A DNA stretch of 34,120 nucleotides from Planctomycetota bacterium (lineage in GTDB: Bacteria > Planctomycetota > Planctomycetia > Pirellulales > Thermoguttaceae): assembly GCA_029550925.1 (NCBI GenBank), contig JAKPGL010000123.1, forward strand, positions 1 through 34,120, given 5' to 3'. Positions 26,699 through 34,120 of the stretch are shown piece by piece. Under the pieces are notes generated by a model. The model searched no databases, was not told the origin of the DNA, and saw nothing but the letters and a program-made list of their open reading frames with translations. Positions within the stretch are counted from its first letter, which is position 1, and each line of letters starts with the position of its first letter. Both the position numbers and the translations under genes were made by a program.

Positions 26699-27448
26699 GT
26701 GAACGAAAGTGCTGCTCAGTTTGCCGAAGGCTCTCGGGTGATCGCCGACGGCGCACAGACGCTGGCTCAAGGCGCCCAGACGCAAAGCTCCAGCGTCGAA
26801 GAGATGACTGCTTCGATCGAAGAGTTGGCCCGCAGCGTCGATCAGATCAAACAACGGGCCTTAGAAGCGGACCAAAAGGCCAAACAGACCCGTCAGGTGG
26901 CCGATCAAGGCGGCAAAGCCGTCCAACGCTCCATCGAGGCCATGCAACTGATCAAGGCCAGCGCCGAGCGCATTAGCGAGATCATCCAAGTGATCTCCGA
27001 GATCGCCAGCCAGACGAACCTGTTGGCCCTGAACGCTGCGATCGAGGCGGCCCGAGCGGGTGAACACGGCATGGGCTTTGCCGTCGTGGCCGACGAGGTC
27101 CGCAAACTCGCCGAACGCAGCAACAAAGCCGCCGGCGAAATCTCCAAACTCATCAAAGAATCCACCGAACGGGTGTCCGAAGGCGCCTTGCTCAGCGAAG
27201 AAACGGGCAAAGCCCTCCAGGAAATTATCCGGGGTGTGGAAACCACCGCGGCGGAAATCGGCGCCATTGCCGAGGCCACGGTCCAACAGGCTACGCGCGC
27301 TCAGGAGGTCTCTTCCGGCATCCAAAGCATCGCTCATGTAACCGAGCAGAACGCCGCGGGAAGCGAAGAAATGGCCTCCTCCAGCGAACAACTCGGCGCC
27401 CAGGCGGCTACGCTGAAAGAATTGGTCAGCCGATTTAAACTCCACTAA
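26699..27448 (+). CDS. methyl-accepting chemotaxis receptor, signalling half (frameshifted)
   Basis: 249 residues from GTG 26699, but the open frame really continues from 26681, so this is the second half of the receptor at 25095. It contains the cytoplasmic coiled-coil hairpin: [20 protein letters not shown], the conserved CheA/CheW-binding tip [40 protein letters not shown] (shown in two pieces), and ends [18 protein letters not shown]. Adding one base near 26681 restores [19 protein letters not shown], a normal junction. The interruption is thus a single-base deletion, either real (inactivating) or a sequencing error. Terminator hairpins follow the stop. Confidence 0.88.
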   Translation: MNESAAQFAEGSRVIADGAQTLAQGAQTQSSSVEEMTASIEELARSVDQIKQRALEADQKAKQTRQVADQGGKAVQRSIEAMQLIKASAERISEIIQVISEIASQTNLLALNAAIEAARAGEHGMGFAVVADEVRKLAERSNKAAGEISKLIKESTERVSEGALLSEETGKALQEIIRGVETTAAEIGAIAEATVQQATRAQEVSSGIQSIAHVTEQNAAGSEEMASSSEQLGAQAATLKELVSRFKLH

Positions 27449-27458
27449 AAACCACATA

Positions 27459-27488
27459 AACGAGCGGCATTCTCCTTCGCCGCTCGTT
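27459..27488. terminator. hairpin after the receptor gene
   Basis: AACGAGCGGC pairs with GCCGCTCGTT around a 10-base loop, 11 bases after the stop codon. There is no T-run. A second hairpin, CCGGGTTCCC...GGGAACCCGG, lies at about 27502-27533. Confidence 0.45.
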
Positions 27489-27557
27489 ACTGGCAAAACC
27501 AGCCGGGTTCCCTCCGGGGCAGGGGAACCCGGCCCAGGAAAAAGAAGGTTGGGGCGT

Positions 27558-27612
27558 GCGGCCCGGTCGCTTAGAGGAGGACTCCTCGGCCGGGCCGCTT
27601 TTGTTTTCTTGG
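27558..27612 (+). terminator. strong terminator between convergent genes
   Basis: GCGGCCCGG (27558-27566) pairs with CCGGGCCGC (27590-27598), with an inner GGAG...CTCC stem, followed by TTTTGTTTT. It serves the receptor gene on the plus strand. The hairpin alone may also stop transcripts of the convergent oxidoreductase gene. Confidence 0.8.
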
Positions 27613-27633
27613 CGGTCCCAAAACGCCGCCGAC

Positions 27634-29499
27634 TTACTTTCCGTGCAGATCGGCGGCCGCAAAGTCCAAACCCAACTCCAAAAGGGTCTCTTTTTTGGGA
27701 ACCCCGGTCGCCGGGTCCCAGCCCATCGCTTCCAGGTATTCTCGGACCTGGGTATCCACATCCACGGTTACCCCGGCTACAGGGCCGTCCTTTAGCGGCG
27801 GATCGCCGACAACGCGGCCTGGGATTTTGATGTCGATATTCCGCACGCCTTCCCGCAGATTGAAGGCGATTCGCAGGGCGGCAATCCGCGCCCCGATCCG
27901 GTCGATCTCCTCCAACGTGTATTTCCGGCCGGTAACACAGGTTAGCACGTCCGGTAGGCATTCCGGCGGCAACACACACCAGGCAAATATACACATGCCA
28001 GCCGCCGAACTGGCGTGATGATGGTTGCTCACACGCCGATGAATCTGCCCCTTACCAGTGTATTTATATTTATCAAACTGCTCGGTTACTAGTCCCGGCG
28101 GAGCAAACTGGGCCTCCACCGTCCAGGCGCTCATCTGGGTATGTCGGCCTGGGGTGGCGTCCATTTTGTAGCTGGCGGCCAAACCAGGACTGAGCCGAGG
28201 ATCGTGCATCGGGACCTCTTCGCCGCCGATGTGCATCGCATATTGTTCCGCCCCACGACCGATCCGCTCGGCGGCCGCTTTGGCGCCGTCCTGCAACACC
28301 CGGCCAAACCCTTCGCCGCGGGCAATCTGCTCGGTCAGTTGCACAATGGCCTCCGCGTTGCCCCAGGTGAGTTTCAGCCCGCCGGTATCCGCATCCGTAA
28401 GAATTCCCTTTTCATAGCACTCAAAGGCGAAGGCCACCGTGCAGCCGGTGCTGATCGTATCCAGCCCGGCCCGATTGCAGATTTCGTTGCACCGGTTGAT
28501 CGAGGCTAGATCGTCGTTAAGCAGCATGGCGCCGAAGGAACCGAGAGTTTCATACTCCGGCTTGTGTCCTTTGGAGGCGAATGGACCGGTTTCGACCTCG
28601 GTTTCGCCGCCGCAGCCGATCGGACACCGCCAGCAGGCGTATTTTCGTCGTTGGATGGCCAACACCGAATCGTCGCTGATTTTCGAAGCGGTGGGGAAAT
28701 CCGCCGGACTGCCGGCCCAGTTTTTGATCGGACAATCGGCCGAGGCCACCGAACCCGCCGTGAGTCCCGCCGTGCCGTATTGGTGAAGCACCTGGAAAAC
28801 ACCCTGCTGACGCATGAACTCCCGGTACCGTTGCAGGGCGGACCGAAGCCCGTCCGGATCGGCCACGCTGGGAGTCTGGTTTCCGACGGCGACGATGGCT
28901 TTCAGCCGCTTGGAACCCATCACCGCGCCCAGTCCGCTTCGACCGGCGGCCCGGCCCCGATCGTTGATCACACAGGCCAGCAACGCCTTTCGTTCGCCCG
29001 GCGGGCCGATGGAGGCGGCCCGGGCTGCACTGCCATACTGCTGCTGGACCCGCTCCTCCAACTCGTTGGTGTCCAAGCCCCACCAGCCATCCGCAGGCAC
29101 CAATTCCGCCCGTCCATCCTGTAACAATAGATACACCGGCGCCGCACTGACGCCTCGAAACAGTACCGCGTCAAATCCGGCCGCCTTCATCGCCGGCCCA
29201 AACTCGCCGCCCGAATTGGCGTCCCCCCAGCCGCCCGTCTTCGGACTCTTGCCCACCACCACATACCGGTTGCCGGTAATCGCCGGCGTGCCGGTCAGCA
29301 GCCCGCCGAAAAACCCTAGCCAATTCTCCGGCCCCAACGGATCGACCTTCGGCCGTTGCAACCGGTAGAGATACCAGGCGCCCAGCCCGTAACCGCCCAA
29401 ATACTGCTGGTAGGCCTCATCCGGCGGGGTTTCCACCCGCAGTTCCCGCGTCTCCAAATCCACAAACAATACTCGACCCATCGTTCCTGGAACCGCCAT
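27634..29499 (-). CDS. aldehyde ferredoxin oxidoreductase (AOR family, tungsten/molybdenum)
   Basis: 621 residues. Oxidises an aldehyde to the acid (or the reverse), passing electrons to ferredoxin through a tungsto- or molybdopterin and one 4Fe-4S cluster. N-terminal domain: GRVLFVDLETREL, YLGGYGLGAWYLY, then GKSPKTGGWGDANSGGEFGP, the bis-pterin binding region. Cluster ligands: C289-x2-C292-x3-C296 (CWRCPIGC) and C503 in GMCIFAWC. EYETLGSFGAMLLNDDLASI is typical of the family. Length fits the usual ~600 residues. The start at 29499 is supported by AAGGAG 9 bases upstream. No ferredoxin or pterin-biosynthesis gene is adjacent. Substrate class is open; the subfamily is not clear from motifs. 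Confidence 0.93.
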   Translation of the reverse strand: MAVPGTMGRVLFVDLETRELRVETPPDEAYQQYLGGYGLGAWYLYRLQRPKVDPLGPENWLGFFGGLLTGTPAITGNRYVVVGKSPKTGGWGDANSGGEFGPAMKAAGFDAVLFRGVSAAPVYLLLQDGRAELVPADGWWGLDTNELEERVQQQYGSAARAASIGPPGERKALLACVINDRGRAAGRSGLGAVMGSKRLKAIVAVGNQTPSVADPDGLRSALQRYREFMRQQGVFQVLHQYGTAGLTAGSVASADCPIKNWAGSPADFPTASKISDDSVLAIQRRKYACWRCPIGCGGETEVETGPFASKGHKPEYETLGSFGAMLLNDDLASINRCNEICNRAGLDTISTGCTVAFAFECYEKGILTDADTGGLKLTWGNAEAIVQLTEQIARGEGFGRVLQDGAKAAAERIGRGAEQYAMHIGGEEVPMHDPRLSPGLAASYKMDATPGRHTQMSAWTVEAQFAPPGLVTEQFDKYKYTGKGQIHRRVSNHHHASSAAGMCIFAWCVLPPECLPDVLTCVTGRKYTLEEIDRIGARIAALRIAFNLREGVRNIDIKIPGRVVGDPPLKDGPVAGVTVDVDTQVREYLEAMGWDPATGVPKKETLLELGLDFAAADLHGK

Positions 29500-29576
29500 C
29501 GCTCGGACTCCTTTGGTCTTGTTCGAGGAGAAACATTCCTGAATATTTTATGTCTTATGCATATATTCTCCGATCC

Positions 29577-30182
29577 CTATCGGCCTGACAAGGGGACCCG
29601 CTCCAAACGAACCGGGTCCTTGGAAAGTAGGCTATCGCCCGCCTCGGACAAAAACCGGACCAGGTTTTCGGCCGTGTCGGTGAACTTGGCCGTCCGGAAC
29701 CGGCCCGTGGAAATTTCCCCTTTCAGTTTGCCTGTTTCGATGGCTTGGCGTTTGGCGTCGTTGTCCATCGGCCAGATGGTCAGCCGACCGGCGTCGATCT
29801 GGTAGCGCCAAATAAAATACCCTTCGACCGTCTCCCAACCTTTTTCTTTGATCTTTTCGACCAGGCCCGGTTTGAGTTCGGCGATGTTCAGATAGGTCTT
29901 TTCGCCCACCTGGCTGACAAAAAGCAGCATTTCGGCGGCCGGGTCCAACTGGCCCTCGTGGTGCGAGACGCCTACCACCCGAAACACGCCGTCCGGCCAC
30001 TGGTCGCCGGCCTGGCCGATGTGGTAAAAGCTGATCCGCCCATCTTCGGCCACATGCCGCCAAAGCCCCAGCAGTTGTTTATCCGGCTTGGCTTTTTGGG
30101 GATCGACCAGCGGCTTGGTCGAATCCACACACCCGGCCAAAAACGCGATCCCGGCCCCCAAAGTCCATACCCAACGTCTCAT
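29577..30182 (-). CDS. predicted lipoprotein of unknown function
   Basis: 201 residues. The start at 30182 is chosen over 30230 because GGAGG lies 7 bases upstream and a lipoprotein signal follows: MRRWVWTLGAGIAFLAGC, with lipobox LAGC and lipidated Cys18. The mature part contains LLGLWRHVAEDGRISFYHIG, FRVVGVSHHEGQ, LLFVSQVGEKTYLNIAEL and YFIWRYQIDAGRLTIWPMD, the shape of a small beta-barrel or calycin-like domain. I do not recognise a named family. It sits between the CPBP protease gene (170 bases upstream) and the oxidoreductase (77 bases downstream), all on the minus strand; co-transcription is possible but unproven. Confidence 0.8.
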   Translation of the reverse strand: MRRWVWTLGAGIAFLAGCVDSTKPLVDPQKAKPDKQLLGLWRHVAEDGRISFYHIGQAGDQWPDGVFRVVGVSHHEGQLDPAAEMLLFVSQVGEKTYLNIAELKPGLVEKIKEKGWETVEGYFIWRYQIDAGRLTIWPMDNDAKRQAIETGKLKGEISTGRFRTAKFTDTAENLVRFLSEAGDSLLSKDPVRLERVPLSGR

Positions 30183-30352
30183 ATCCCCGCCTCCTTTAGA
30201 AAAAAAGACCTCTCCCACGCGGAAACACACACCTCCTGGAACCGGACAGGTCCTTTCCTTGATGGATGATATTTTACCGCTCAGAACAGACGGCTGTCAG
30301 CCTAGCCCCCCAAGCGTTCTTTCAGGCCAGGTTGCGCGGTTCCCAGCGTATT

Positions 30353-31159
30353 TTATCCCGCAAACCGCCGCTTGGTCAGATAGACCAAGGCGATGAAATC
30401 ATAGAGGGCATGGCTGACGATCGGCCCCAGCAGGTTGCCGCTCTGAATCCGCTGCCAACCCAGATACGCCCCGATCAGACCGGCCAGCAGGGCGTAAAAT
30501 GGGCTGATCCAGTGCAATAGGCCAAACACGGCGCTTACCGCCCCGACGGCCAACCAGACGCCTACCTCCTGGCCCCACAGCCCGCTTAACCACTGGACCG
30601 CCGCATCCTGGAATACGCCTCGAAAGAGCACTTCTTCCCCGACCCCGGCCAGAAGCGAAATCGCCGCCAACTGCCACACCCCACATCGGCGGAAAAGCGG
30701 AACTACAAACTGCTCCAGCACCCGGACCAACCGTCCCCACGGCCCCCAGGGATAGTTCACTCCTAGCCATAAACCGGCCAAAAGCGGCCCGGTAAGGACT
30801 GCACCCGCCAGGGCGTCCTTGACGTTCCAGTGGATTTTAGCCCATATCGGTTGTCCTATCAGCCAACCCAACCCAACCGCCAGCAAGAGAAGCCCCCCTT
30901 CGACCGCCGCCCCCACTCGAAGGATCGCCCCCGGCTCGAGGGGCGGAACCCTTTCCGACCGCCCCATCTCTTTTACCGGCCGACGTCCCGCCGCATCGAC
31001 CAACGGATCCCCTACTGCCGACTCCGGGGAGCGCTCCGGCTGGGATGCCGCCCCTTCGGGCACTGGACAAACATCCTCCGACGCCCTCGGCGGCAGAGTC
31101 CGATCCCATCGTTCCTCATGGCCGCCCATCCCAGACGCTTGCTCTTCGGGCCGATCCAT
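30353..31159 (-). CDS. CPBP family intramembrane metalloprotease
   Basis: 268 residues. A hydrophilic, Pro/Glu-rich N-terminal tail of about 75 residues precedes several membrane helices (from about 80). The three CPBP motifs are present: EEVLFRG (E175, E176, R180), FGLLHW (H216) and SHALYDF (H250, D254). The family (also called Abi/CAAX-protease-like, Rce1-related) contains membrane proteases involved in prenyl-protein processing in eukaryotes and in bacteriocin self-immunity or unknown roles in bacteria. Start at 31159, with GAGGAG ahead. The long cytoplasmic tail is unusual for the family. Substrate unknown. Confidence 0.9.
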   Translation of the reverse strand: MDRPEEQASGMGGHEERWDRTLPPRASEDVCPVPEGAASQPERSPESAVGDPLVDAAGRRPVKEMGRSERVPPLEPGAILRVGAAVEGGLLLLAVGLGWLIGQPIWAKIHWNVKDALAGAVLTGPLLAGLWLGVNYPWGPWGRLVRVLEQFVVPLFRRCGVWQLAAISLLAGVGEEVLFRGVFQDAAVQWLSGLWGQEVGVWLAVGAVSAVFGLLHWISPFYALLAGLIGAYLGWQRIQSGNLLGPIVSHALYDFIALVYLTKRRFAG

Positions 31160-31318
31160 CGTCTCTCCTCTTGTTTTGCCCTTTTCCTGTGCCGTTTCGG
31201 AAATTGTAACATTGTTTTTTTCCCCGGAGATTCGCCCCCCAGTTCCAATACCCCTAAAAATGGGGGCACAATACCCCCGTGTCGTTTTCCCTATTCCCCA
31301 AAATTTTTTACCACATGC

Positions 31319-31348
31319 TTGACAACGCCAAGGGAAGGTAAGTATGAT
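31319..31348 (+). promoter_or_regulatory. near-consensus sigma70 promoter
   Basis: TTGACA (31319-31324), 18-base spacer, TATGAT (31343-31348), reading toward the double-LamG gene. It is the best promoter match in the window. The distance to the start codon is about 400 bases. Confidence 0.55.
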
Positions 31349-31406
31349 AGAAAAAGCACCGATAATGCATAATGTAAATGATTTCCGGAGATCCCTATTT
31401 CCCAGG

Positions 31407-31651
31407 AAACATTTCAGCCGAATGGAGGGTGGCTATTTTTCCCCTCTTCCCTGGCGTCCCAGGCGTAGAGGGAAGGAGAAAATGGGATTCAACAAGGACA
31501 AATTTGTTCCCTAATAGGCAAGGAAGGCGCCTTCGTCCGGCTATAGCGTTTGCTTGGCTGGGCTCTGCCTCGGTAGGAAAAGGCGGAAATACGAGACCAC
31601 TTCCGTGGGGATGAGAAGAAGAGAAACTCCTGCATTGGACTGAAATAGTGA
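31407..31651. repeat. decayed A-family element A4
   Basis: The left end GAAACATTTCAGCCGAATG (31407-31425) differs from the A-family end at one position. It is followed by GAGGGTGGCTATTTTT, resembling the subterminal sequence of A3. A degraded right end, TGCATTGGACTGAAATAGTG, lies at 31631-31650. A CTTCCCT...AGGGAAG hairpin lies inside. The right boundary is uncertain. Confidence 0.5.
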
Positions 31652-31754
31652 ATAGGTTGAGTGGTTCCTTACTTTGCTCGGGAGGACGGCGACCATGAAT
31701 CCGCATCGTCCTGGGTTGTTTTCTGGGCCTCTTTGCTGGGAAAGGGTTCGAACG

Positions 31755-33344
31755 ATGAAGCGACTTCCTGTTGGGTTTTGTCTGGGCGCGTGGATCGGCG
31801 GGATTGTGCTGCTGGCGCCTTCGGTGGTCCAGGCCGTGGTATTGTTGCCGTATGAGCAGGTAGTGCTTGGGGACAATCCTGTCGCCTACTGGCGGTTGGA
31901 GGAGACTACCGGGACTACTGCCTATGACTCTTCTGGCAACGCCAAGGACGGGACGTACACTGGCGGTGTTACGCTCGGCCAGGCAGGAGGCCCGATGGGG
32001 GGCATGGCGGCCAGGTTTGATGGGTCAAGCGGCCATGTTCAATTGCCGGGCACCTGGGGGGGCACTGACTGGTCGGCGCTTACCATTGAGGCATGGGTCA
32101 ACACCGACTCGCCCGTTACGGGTGATTTCCAGAGCATTGTAGCTTCTTCCAACGAGAGCTCCCTGAACTTTGCCCATTTCCACTTAGGGACGTCGTATGG
32201 CACTGGCGCGAGAGTTATGACTGGTGGTGGGGCGGCTTGGGCTGAGGTTCAGCCGCCGCCGTCCCCTACGCCCACCGGCGTGTGGCGCCATATCGCCCTT
32301 GTGGCGCAATCTGGAGACACAAGAGTTTACGTGGACGGACTGCGCACCGGTACGGGGAGCACTCTGCAATTCACGTATATCGTACCTAGCTATGCCGGCG
32401 ATGTAGCGATTGGCAGGGGGGGCTATGGTGGAGGGGGCAATCCTGGCCGTTGGTTTAAGGGGCTAATCGACGAGGTAGCCATCTATAAGACCGCGCTGAG
32501 CGATCAGCAGGTGCTTGCTCACTACATTGCGGGCCAGCCGGAGTATGTCCGCCTCGTTGCGGCCAGCCAACCGGTGATCTATTACAAACTCCACGAGGCA
32601 GGGGTGAGCACCGGGGCGAGGGCAGGTAACTATGGATTTCTCGGCGCCTCTATGCACGGCACGTACCGCGGCTCGTTTACCGATGTGCCAAGCGCCTACA
32701 GCCCGTTGGTCTTCGCCAAGCAGTTCAATAGCTCGTATGTTTCGGTTCCGGCGGTTTCGGTTCCGGGCGCGGATAACGTGCAGCAGTTTACGTTCGAGTT
32801 TTGGATGAAGCCCAGCACATCCAATGACTTGCAAGCGATTTACGCCGCCGATGGCTGGTCGCAAGGAAAGGTCCATCTAAACCTATCCTCCTCAGGTCAA
32901 GAGTTAGAGCTAGGGATTTATGGACTCCCTTCCCCGTATCCTAGAGTTAACTTAGCCCCGTATGCCCCGCTCGGCCAATGGAGCCACATCGTCGTTACCT
33001 ACGATACGCTCTCCAACCCGGGGAACTATATTGTCAACTACTATGTCAACGGGGCGTTGATCGAGACCGATACCGGCACCGGGTCGCAGGCGGCCACCTT
33101 CGCTACGACGGGTTCCATCGGGGCCTGGTACATTACCTGGAATCAAGTCTATTCCCGATATTTCAAGGGAGCGCTGGGCGATTTTGCCGTATATCCCTAT
33201 GTCCTCAGCGCCCATGATGTGTATCTTCACTATGCCGGCATTCCGGAGCCGAGCACCTGGGTGTTGATGGTTTTGGGCGCCCTGGGTTTGGCGGGTTCCC
33301 GGCTTTTCGCCCGTCGGAAAAAAAGCCAGGGAACCTCTGAATAA
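31755..33344 (+). CDS. double-LamG PEP-CTERM surface protein
   Basis: 529 residues from ATG 31755, chosen because MKRLPVGFCLGAWIGGIVLL...VVQA is a classic signal peptide. An in-frame ATG at 31695 with GGAGG 9 bases upstream is a real alternative and would add 20 residues. Two LamG jelly-rolls: the first runs from PVAYWRLEETTGTTAYDSSG to FKGLIDEVAIYKTALSDQQV. After the linker AGQPEYVRLVAASQPVIYYKL, the second runs to FKGALGDFAVYPYVLS. The end IPEPSTWVLMVLGALGLAG plus RRKK is a PEP-CTERM exosortase signal. It is probably a surface or matrix protein that binds carbohydrate or protein; ligand unknown. The linker between its LamGs has the same layout as the start of the module inserted in the GH2. 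Confidence 0.9.
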   Translation: MKRLPVGFCLGAWIGGIVLLAPSVVQAVVLLPYEQVVLGDNPVAYWRLEETTGTTAYDSSGNAKDGTYTGGVTLGQAGGPMGGMAARFDGSSGHVQLPGTWGGTDWSALTIEAWVNTDSPVTGDFQSIVASSNESSLNFAHFHLGTSYGTGARVMTGGGAAWAEVQPPPSPTPTGVWRHIALVAQSGDTRVYVDGLRTGTGSTLQFTYIVPSYAGDVAIGRGGYGGGGNPGRWFKGLIDEVAIYKTALSDQQVLAHYIAGQPEYVRLVAASQPVIYYKLHEAGVSTGARAGNYGFLGASMHGTYRGSFTDVPSAYSPLVFAKQFNSSYVSVPAVSVPGADNVQQFTFEFWMKPSTSNDLQAIYAADGWSQGKVHLNLSSSGQELELGIYGLPSPYPRVNLAPYAPLGQWSHIVVTYDTLSNPGNYIVNYYVNGALIETDTGTGSQAATFATTGSIGAWYITWNQVYSRYFKGALGDFAVYPYVLSAHDVYLHYAGIPEPSTWVLMVLGALGLAGSRLFARRKKSQGTSE

Positions 33345-33870
33345 TTCAGGGGGGGCCATTTCATACCGGTTGGGAACGGCGCCTTCAGGCCCCTCCAACA
33401 GGGTTGCCAGCAATGCTGGCGCACAACGAACTAGAAGGTAACATTTCAGCCGAATGCCAAGGAGGCTGATTTTACGGCGGAAATTCCCCGGAATCGCCAC
33501 TGCCGCGCTAGCGGTAGTCCGGGGCCCTATGAGGGCGGCTATGTTGTTGTTATGCCTCCCAAATAGAGGTTGCAAGAAGCCTGGATTGGCCGCGCAAGCT
33601 CCCAATCTAGGTCTTTCAAGAGTTTTTGTTTTTCTGGATTCCCGCTAGAGCGGGAATGACAACCTTGGGGAAATTTTGCTCTAAAATAAGCCTCCTCTGC
33701 ATTCGGCTGAAATGTTACGAATTTTGTAGAGGCTCCCTATAAGAATCGAATCCTTGAGGAGTTTTTGGCTGGAGGGACCTTTTGTTGGCCAATTATGTTG
33801 GCCAAATTAACCGTCTGCCCATCGAACGGGTCAGGAAGGGCTGGATTGGCTTTTGGAAGGAGGGGTTGAG
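33345..33870. other. 526-base intergenic region with element A3
   Basis: No supported gene. It is mostly element A3 (33438-33718), followed by an A/T-rich stretch to the ribosome binding site AAGGAGG (33857-33863) of the next DUF1559 gene. Confidence 0.5.
33438..33718. repeat. MITE-like palindromic element A3
   Basis: 281 bp. The ends GTAACATTTCAGCCGAATG (33438-33456) and CATTCGGCTGAAATGTTAC (33700-33718) are perfect 19-bp inverted repeats. Similarity extends inward for about 50 bases (GGAGGCTGATTTTA versus GGAGGCTTATTTTA; GGAAATTCCCC versus AAATTTCCCC). The interior differs from A1 and A2 and holds two further hairpins: CCCCGGA...TCCGGGG enclosing CTGCCGCgctaGCGGTAG, and ATTCCCGCtagaGCGGGAAT. 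No transposase frame is present, so the element would be non-autonomous if mobile. Confidence 0.8.
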
Positions 33871-34120
33871 ATGCGTAGCGATTTTCGAGGAAAAAGATGG
33901 GCCTTTACCTTGGTCGAGCTATTGGTCGTTATTGCGATTATCGGGATTTTGATTGCTTTGCTTTTACCGGCGGTGCAGGCGGCCCGGGAGGCGGCACGGC
34001 GCGCCCAGTGTATGAATAACTTGAAGCAGCTTAGCCTCGGCATGCTCAACCACGAGTCGCAAATGGGACACTTCCCGACGGGCGGCTTTTTTCCTTCAGG
34101 CACCGGCGGATGGTGGATCG
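33871..34120 (+). CDS. DUF1559 pilin-like protein, 5' end only
   Basis: 83 codons are visible from ATG 33871; AAGGAGG lies 7 bases upstream, a very strong ribosome binding site. The leader [11 protein letters not shown] is followed by [20 protein letters not shown] (Glu at +5), then [20 protein letters not shown] and [19 protein letters not shown], typical of DUF1559. The residue before the cleavage site is Ala rather than the usual Gly, which prepilin peptidases can sometimes accept. The rest lies beyond the window. Confidence 0.93.
   Translation, partial: MRSDFRGKRWAFTLVELLVVIAIIGILIALLLPAVQAAREAARRAQCMNNLKQLSLGMLNHESQMGHFPTGGFFPSGTGGWWI

Larger units (their letters stand above)
31160..31754. 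other. 595-base region with promoter, long leader and decayed element A4
   Basis: Upstream region shared by the CPBP gene (minus) and the LamG gene (plus). It contains a short hairpin with GGGGG...CCCCC (about 31261-31277), a near-consensus promoter (31319-31348) and the decayed element A4 (31407-31651). If the promoter drives the LamG gene, its transcript carries a leader of about 400 bases. Nothing in it matches a riboswitch that I recognise. Confidence 0.5.

Noticed and set aside
26660-26720. Programmed frameshift in the chemotaxis receptor
   Set aside because: No slippery heptamer or stimulatory structure is visible at the junction, and a one-base addition restores a normal protein, so a mutation or sequence error is simpler.

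Overview
The window reads as a chromosomal segment of a planctomycete, probably a Pirellulales/Thermogutta-like lineage. Evidence: three DUF1559 pilin-like genes with the FTLVELLVV prepilin start, LamG proteins ending in PEP-CTERM sorting signals, a DUF1207 protein, a type-2-looking isoleucyl-tRNA synthetase and moderately high GC. The lineage is inferred from gene families; no rRNA gene or tRNA is visible.

Layout. 1-726 (-): DUF1559 gene cut by the window edge. 900-1089: palindromic element A1. 1110-4667 (-): exported GH2 glycosidase carrying an in-frame, circularly permuted LamG domain. 4691-4977: small elements B1 and A2. 5081-5917 (-): LamG/PEP-CTERM protein whose LamG is closely related to the one inside the GH2. 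6341-7153 (-): unrecognised membrane-anchored protein. 7450-8424 (-): complete DUF1559 protein. 8756-12358 (+): ileS. 12361-12442: element B2. 12700-13917 (+): DUF1207 protein. 14015-16728 (-): PpiC-like foldase followed by a membrane glycosyltransferase, an apparent operon. 17259-19336 (+): accessory island with a phage-head/toxin-like THNH protein, an overlapping small Cys protein, a small DUF2292-like protein, a putative structured RNA with a terminator, and a phage-type small protein whose C-terminus comes from a 75-bp repeat. 19400-22690 (+): mfd. 22977-24626 (+): SurA/PpiC-like foldase. 25095-27448 (+): chemotaxis receptor split by a -1 frameshift. 27634-31159 (-): aldehyde ferredoxin oxidoreductase, a lipoprotein and a CPBP membrane protease. 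31755-33344 (+): double LamG/PEP-CTERM protein behind a long leader. 33438-33718: element A3. 33871-end (+): start of a third DUF1559 gene.

How the genes fit together. Housekeeping genes (ileS, mfd) sit among a large share of exported or envelope proteins: foldases, pilin-like proteins, LamG/PEP-CTERM proteins, a GH2 enzyme and a barrel-like protein. This suggests surface attachment and polysaccharide use, which is inference.

The most distinctive observations are these. (i) A 708-bp in-frame insertion bounded by a shared TGGACCC heptamer puts a circularly permuted LamG inside the GH2 catalytic domain. (ii) A family of small elements with inverted ends (GTAACATTTCAGCCGAATG) lies on both sides of that gene and recurs elsewhere. 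(iii) An A/T-richer phage/toxin-like pair lies between two copies of a 75-bp repeat.
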